Below are positions 61,963-64,000 of a DNA stretch of 64,000 bases, piece by piece. The notes beneath the pieces were generated by a model. The model was given only the letters and a program-made list of their open reading frames with translations. It did not search any database and had not been told where the DNA came from. Position 1 is the first letter of the stretch, and each line of letters starts with the position of its first letter. The position numbers and the translations under genes are program-made. The stretch comes from CAVPMN01 sp963706425 (GTDB taxonomy: Bacteria > Actinomycetota > Acidimicrobiia > Acidimicrobiales > Acidimicrobilacustridaceae): the NCBI GenBank assembly GCA_963706425.1, contig CAVPMN010000003.1:186001-250000 (forward strand), in the 5' to 3' direction.

Positions 61963-62975
61963 CCGACGTCGCCCCGCCCACCACCCGCAAGGACTGGTCG
62001 AGCGACCAAGAGGTGCGTTGGTGCCCCGGTTGCGGTGACTACTCGATCCTCACCGCCGTGCAGCTGCTCATGCCCGAGCTGAACGTGCGCCGGGAGAACA
62101 CCGTGTTCGTGTCCGGCATCGGCTGCGCGGCGCGCTTCCCGTACTACATGAACACCTACGGGATGCACAGCATCCACGGGCGGGCACCGGCCATCGCCAC
62201 CGGCTTGGCCATGGCCCGACCCGATCTCGACGTCTGGGTGGTCGGAGGCGACGGCGACATGCTGTCGATCGGTGGCAACCACCTCATCCACGCGCTGCGC
62301 CGCAACGTCAACCTGCGCATCCTGATGTTCAACAACCAGATCTACGGCCTCACGAAGGGCCAGTACTCACCGACCAGCGAGGTCGGCAAGATCACCAAGT
62401 CGACGCCGTTCGGCTCGCTCGACACACCGTTCAACCCGATCAGCGTCGCGCTGGGCGCCGAGGCCACCTTCGTGGCCCGCACCCACGACATGGACCGGGC
62501 CCACATGACCGACACCTTCCGCCGGGCCCACGAGCACAAGGGCGCCGCGTTCGTCGAGATCTACCAGAACTGCAACGTCTTCAACGACGGCGCCTTCGAG
62601 ACCATCACCGCCAAGGCCAACCGCGGCGACATGCTCATCCCGCTCGAGCACGGCCAGCCCATCCGGTTCGGCAACGAGCGGGAGAAGGGCGTGATGCTCG
62701 GCTCGGACGGCAAGCTGCACCTGGTCGACGTGGCCGACGTGGGCGAAGATCGCATCCTCGTGCACGACGAGGTCAACGACCGCGGCCTCGGCTTCATGTT
62801 GTCGCGGCTGTCGCGCAGCCCACACGAGCCCACGCCGATCGGCGTGTTCCGTGCGGTCGAGCATCCCGAGTACGTCGAGGAGAGCGAGCGCCAGCTGCTC
62901 GCCGCGCAGGCCCAGAAGGGGCCTGGCGATCTCGAGGCTCTGCTGCACTCCGGTGCCACCTGGGTCGTCGACTGA
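61959..62975 (+). CDS. korB: 2-oxoglutarate:ferredoxin oxidoreductase beta subunit
   Basis: A 338-residue thiamine-diphosphate and iron-sulfur subunit. VRWCPGCGDYSIL and SGIGCAARFPYYM hold cluster cysteines. The thiamine site runs from VVGGDGDMLSIGGNHLIHAL to FNNQIYGLTKGQYSPTSE. PIRFGNEREKGVMLG is typical of the C-terminus. It overlaps korA by 4 nt (ATGA) and must work with it. Confidence 0.95.
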
Positions 62976-62996
62976 CCGTCCTCGTCCATCCCTCAC

Positions 62997-63049
62997 CCGA
63001 AATCGGTGTGTGAAACCACCGTCACGGTTGTTTCACGCACCGATTTCGG
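62997..63049. repeat. 53-nt near-perfect palindrome between convergent genes
   Basis: The arms CCGAAATCGGTG-T-GTGAAAC and GTTTCAC-G-CACCGATTTCGG enclose a smaller palindrome ACCG-TCA-CGGT. Only two of the position pairs do not match, and one would be a U-G pair in RNA. CCCTCAC/GTGAGGG flank it (62990-62996 and 63058-63064). It fills the gap between korB and the DUF1015 gene. A bidirectional terminator, REP-like element or binding site are all possible. Confidence 0.75.
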
Positions 63050-63076
63050 CGTGGTGCGTGAGGGCCAGGGCGGGCG

Positions 63077-64000
63077 TCACTCGTCGAGCAGGCGGAACAC
63101 CATGCCGGTGCGGGGCTTCGGATAGAAGAACGTCGTCTTCGGGGGCATGCGCTCGCCCCCGTGGGCGATGTCGACGATCTGGCCGACGGTCACCGGGCGG
63201 AGCAGGACGCCCGCGTCGGCGGTGCCCTTCTCGACCTGGGTGACCACGTGGTCGACGCCGTGCTGGAACACCAGCCGGTGGGGTGGGAGGCCGGCCAGCG
63301 CGGCGTCGAGCCGGCTGGTGTCGAGATCACGAGTGGCCGCCAGCGCTTCGTTGTCCGGGTGCAGCAGCCGCGCCCGACCGGGCTCGACCAGCACGAGGGC
63401 GCCCTCGTCACGCATGCGGGTGCCGACGGTCGCATCGGGGTCGACCTCGGCGCCGACGTGGAAGAAGGGCTCGAGGGCGTCGGCGAGTGCCAGGTCGGCA
63501 GGTAGGTCACCGAGCAGGCGGTGGATCGGCCCGACCGACAGCTCGTCGTCGACCAGCTCGACCATCCAGCACAGCGTTGAGTCGTGGCCTCCGGGCGCTG
63601 ACTGCTCGGCCTGGTAGGTCAAGGCGGTCTCGTAGCGATGATGACCGTCGGCGACCACCACCGGCTGGGACTCGATGGCCGCGCTGATCGCGGTGATGCG
63701 GGCGGGATCGTCGATGACCCAGAGCCGATGGCGGACGCCGTCGTCGGTGAAGTCGGCGACAGCCGCGTGCTCGCAGTCGAGCAGGGCCGTGAGCCCCGCC
63801 GCCGGCGAGAGACCCCAGATGGGGGAGAGGTTGGCCGCCGTGGCCCGCTGCAAGTCGAGCCGGTCGCTCTTGGCCTTCGGGGTGGTGTACTCGTGGGGCA
63901 GGGTGGGCTGGACCCCGTCGGGCCGCTCGCCGGGCCGGGTGAGCTGGAGCGCACCGAGCACGCCGGTGGTGTGGCGATCGGCGCCGGTCTCGTCGACGAA
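63077..64000 (-). CDS. DUF1015 family protein (5' partial)
   Basis: The C-terminal 307 residues of a DUF1015 protein; the 5' end is outside the window. LWVIDDPARITAISAAIESQ, then VVADGHHRYETALTYQ (the most conserved block) and FFYPKPRTGMVFRLLDE at the end match the family. Its biochemical role is not established to my knowledge. It is convergent with korB. Confidence 0.88.
   Translation of the reverse strand, partial: FVDETGADRHTTGVLGALQLTRPGERPDGVQPTLPHEYTTPKAKSDRLDLQRATAANLSPIWGLSPAAGLTALLDCEHAAVADFTDDGVRHRLWVIDDPARITAISAAIESQPVVVADGHHRYETALTYQAEQSAPGGHDSTLCWMVELVDDELSVGPIHRLLGDLPADLALADALEPFFHVGAEVDPDATVGTRMRDEGALVLVEPGRARLLHPDNEALAATRDLDTSRLDAALAGLPPHRLVFQHGVDHVVTQVEKGTADAGVLLRPVTVGQIVDIAHGGERMPPKTTFFYPKPRTGMVFRLLDE

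Overview
This 64 kb window is a high-GC bacterial chromosome segment made almost entirely of core housekeeping genes. The 16S rRNA, the gene order (pyrimidine genes, mihF, gmk, rpoZ, coaBC, metK, priA, def, fmt, rsmB; then infC-rpmI-rplT; then pheST followed by the whole arginine operon), the actinobacterial IHF gene and the ATPase-less PriA all point to Actinobacteria. The 16S wording looks most like class Acidimicrobiia; that placement is from memory of the sequence type, not from a search.

Layout. 1-9974 (+): carB (5' end outside the window), pyrD, pyrF, mihF, gmk, rpoZ, coaBC, metK, priA. 9975-10121: a convergent spacer with two foldable repeat copies. 10122-11278 (-): two RNA methyltransferase genes. 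11317-14412 (+): def, fmt, rsmB, mog/moaB. 14635-16417 (+): a secreted Calx-beta-repeat protein, the only clearly accessory gene. 16592-20044 (+): ribD-ribE-ribBA-ribH. 20069-20765 (-): a VIT1/CCC1-type membrane protein, divergent from hisG. 20824-23691 (+): hisG, a cold-shock-like protein and an ABC-2 exporter pair. 23710-24141 (-): DUF1844. 24494-26746 (+): infC-rpmI-rplT and a SpoU-type RNA methylase, behind an attenuator-like leader. 26752-32875 (-): a complete Mrp/Mnh cation antiporter operon. 33081-36494 (+): pheST. 36561-38584 (+): Ada-AlkA fusion and Ogt, with a convergent pirin. 39592-47890 (+): argC-J-B-D-F-R-G-H. 47894-49416 (+): thioesterase, 3-methyladenine glycosylase, Nudix. 49413-49976 (-): small membrane protein. 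50052-51360 (+): tyrS. 51408-57026: one rRNA operon (16S-23S-5S, no spacer tRNA) with promoter, processing stems and terminator. 57071-62975 (+): TPR protein, SSB-like protein, class I aldolase, korA-korB. 63077-64000 (-): DUF1015, running off the window.

Two patterns run across the window. First, at least nine genes have a TANNNT -10 box exactly 6 or 7 nt before the start codon, the signature of leaderless mRNAs. Second, twelve genes are broken by single-base frameshifts, mostly one extra base, in genes that must be intact (carB, rsmB, ribH, pheS, pheT, argC, argR, argG, tyrS, korA and others). Removing the extra base restores full-length family-typical proteins, so these look like consensus errors of the assembly rather than mutations. 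They also create false gene fusions (carB-pyrD, argC-argJ).

I found no mobile elements, CRISPR arrays, phage genes or defence genes, and no convincing new multi-gene system. The items most worth a second look are regulatory or structural: the infC leader, the leaderless promoters, the repeat pair at 9994-10100 and the 53-nt palindrome at 62997-63049.
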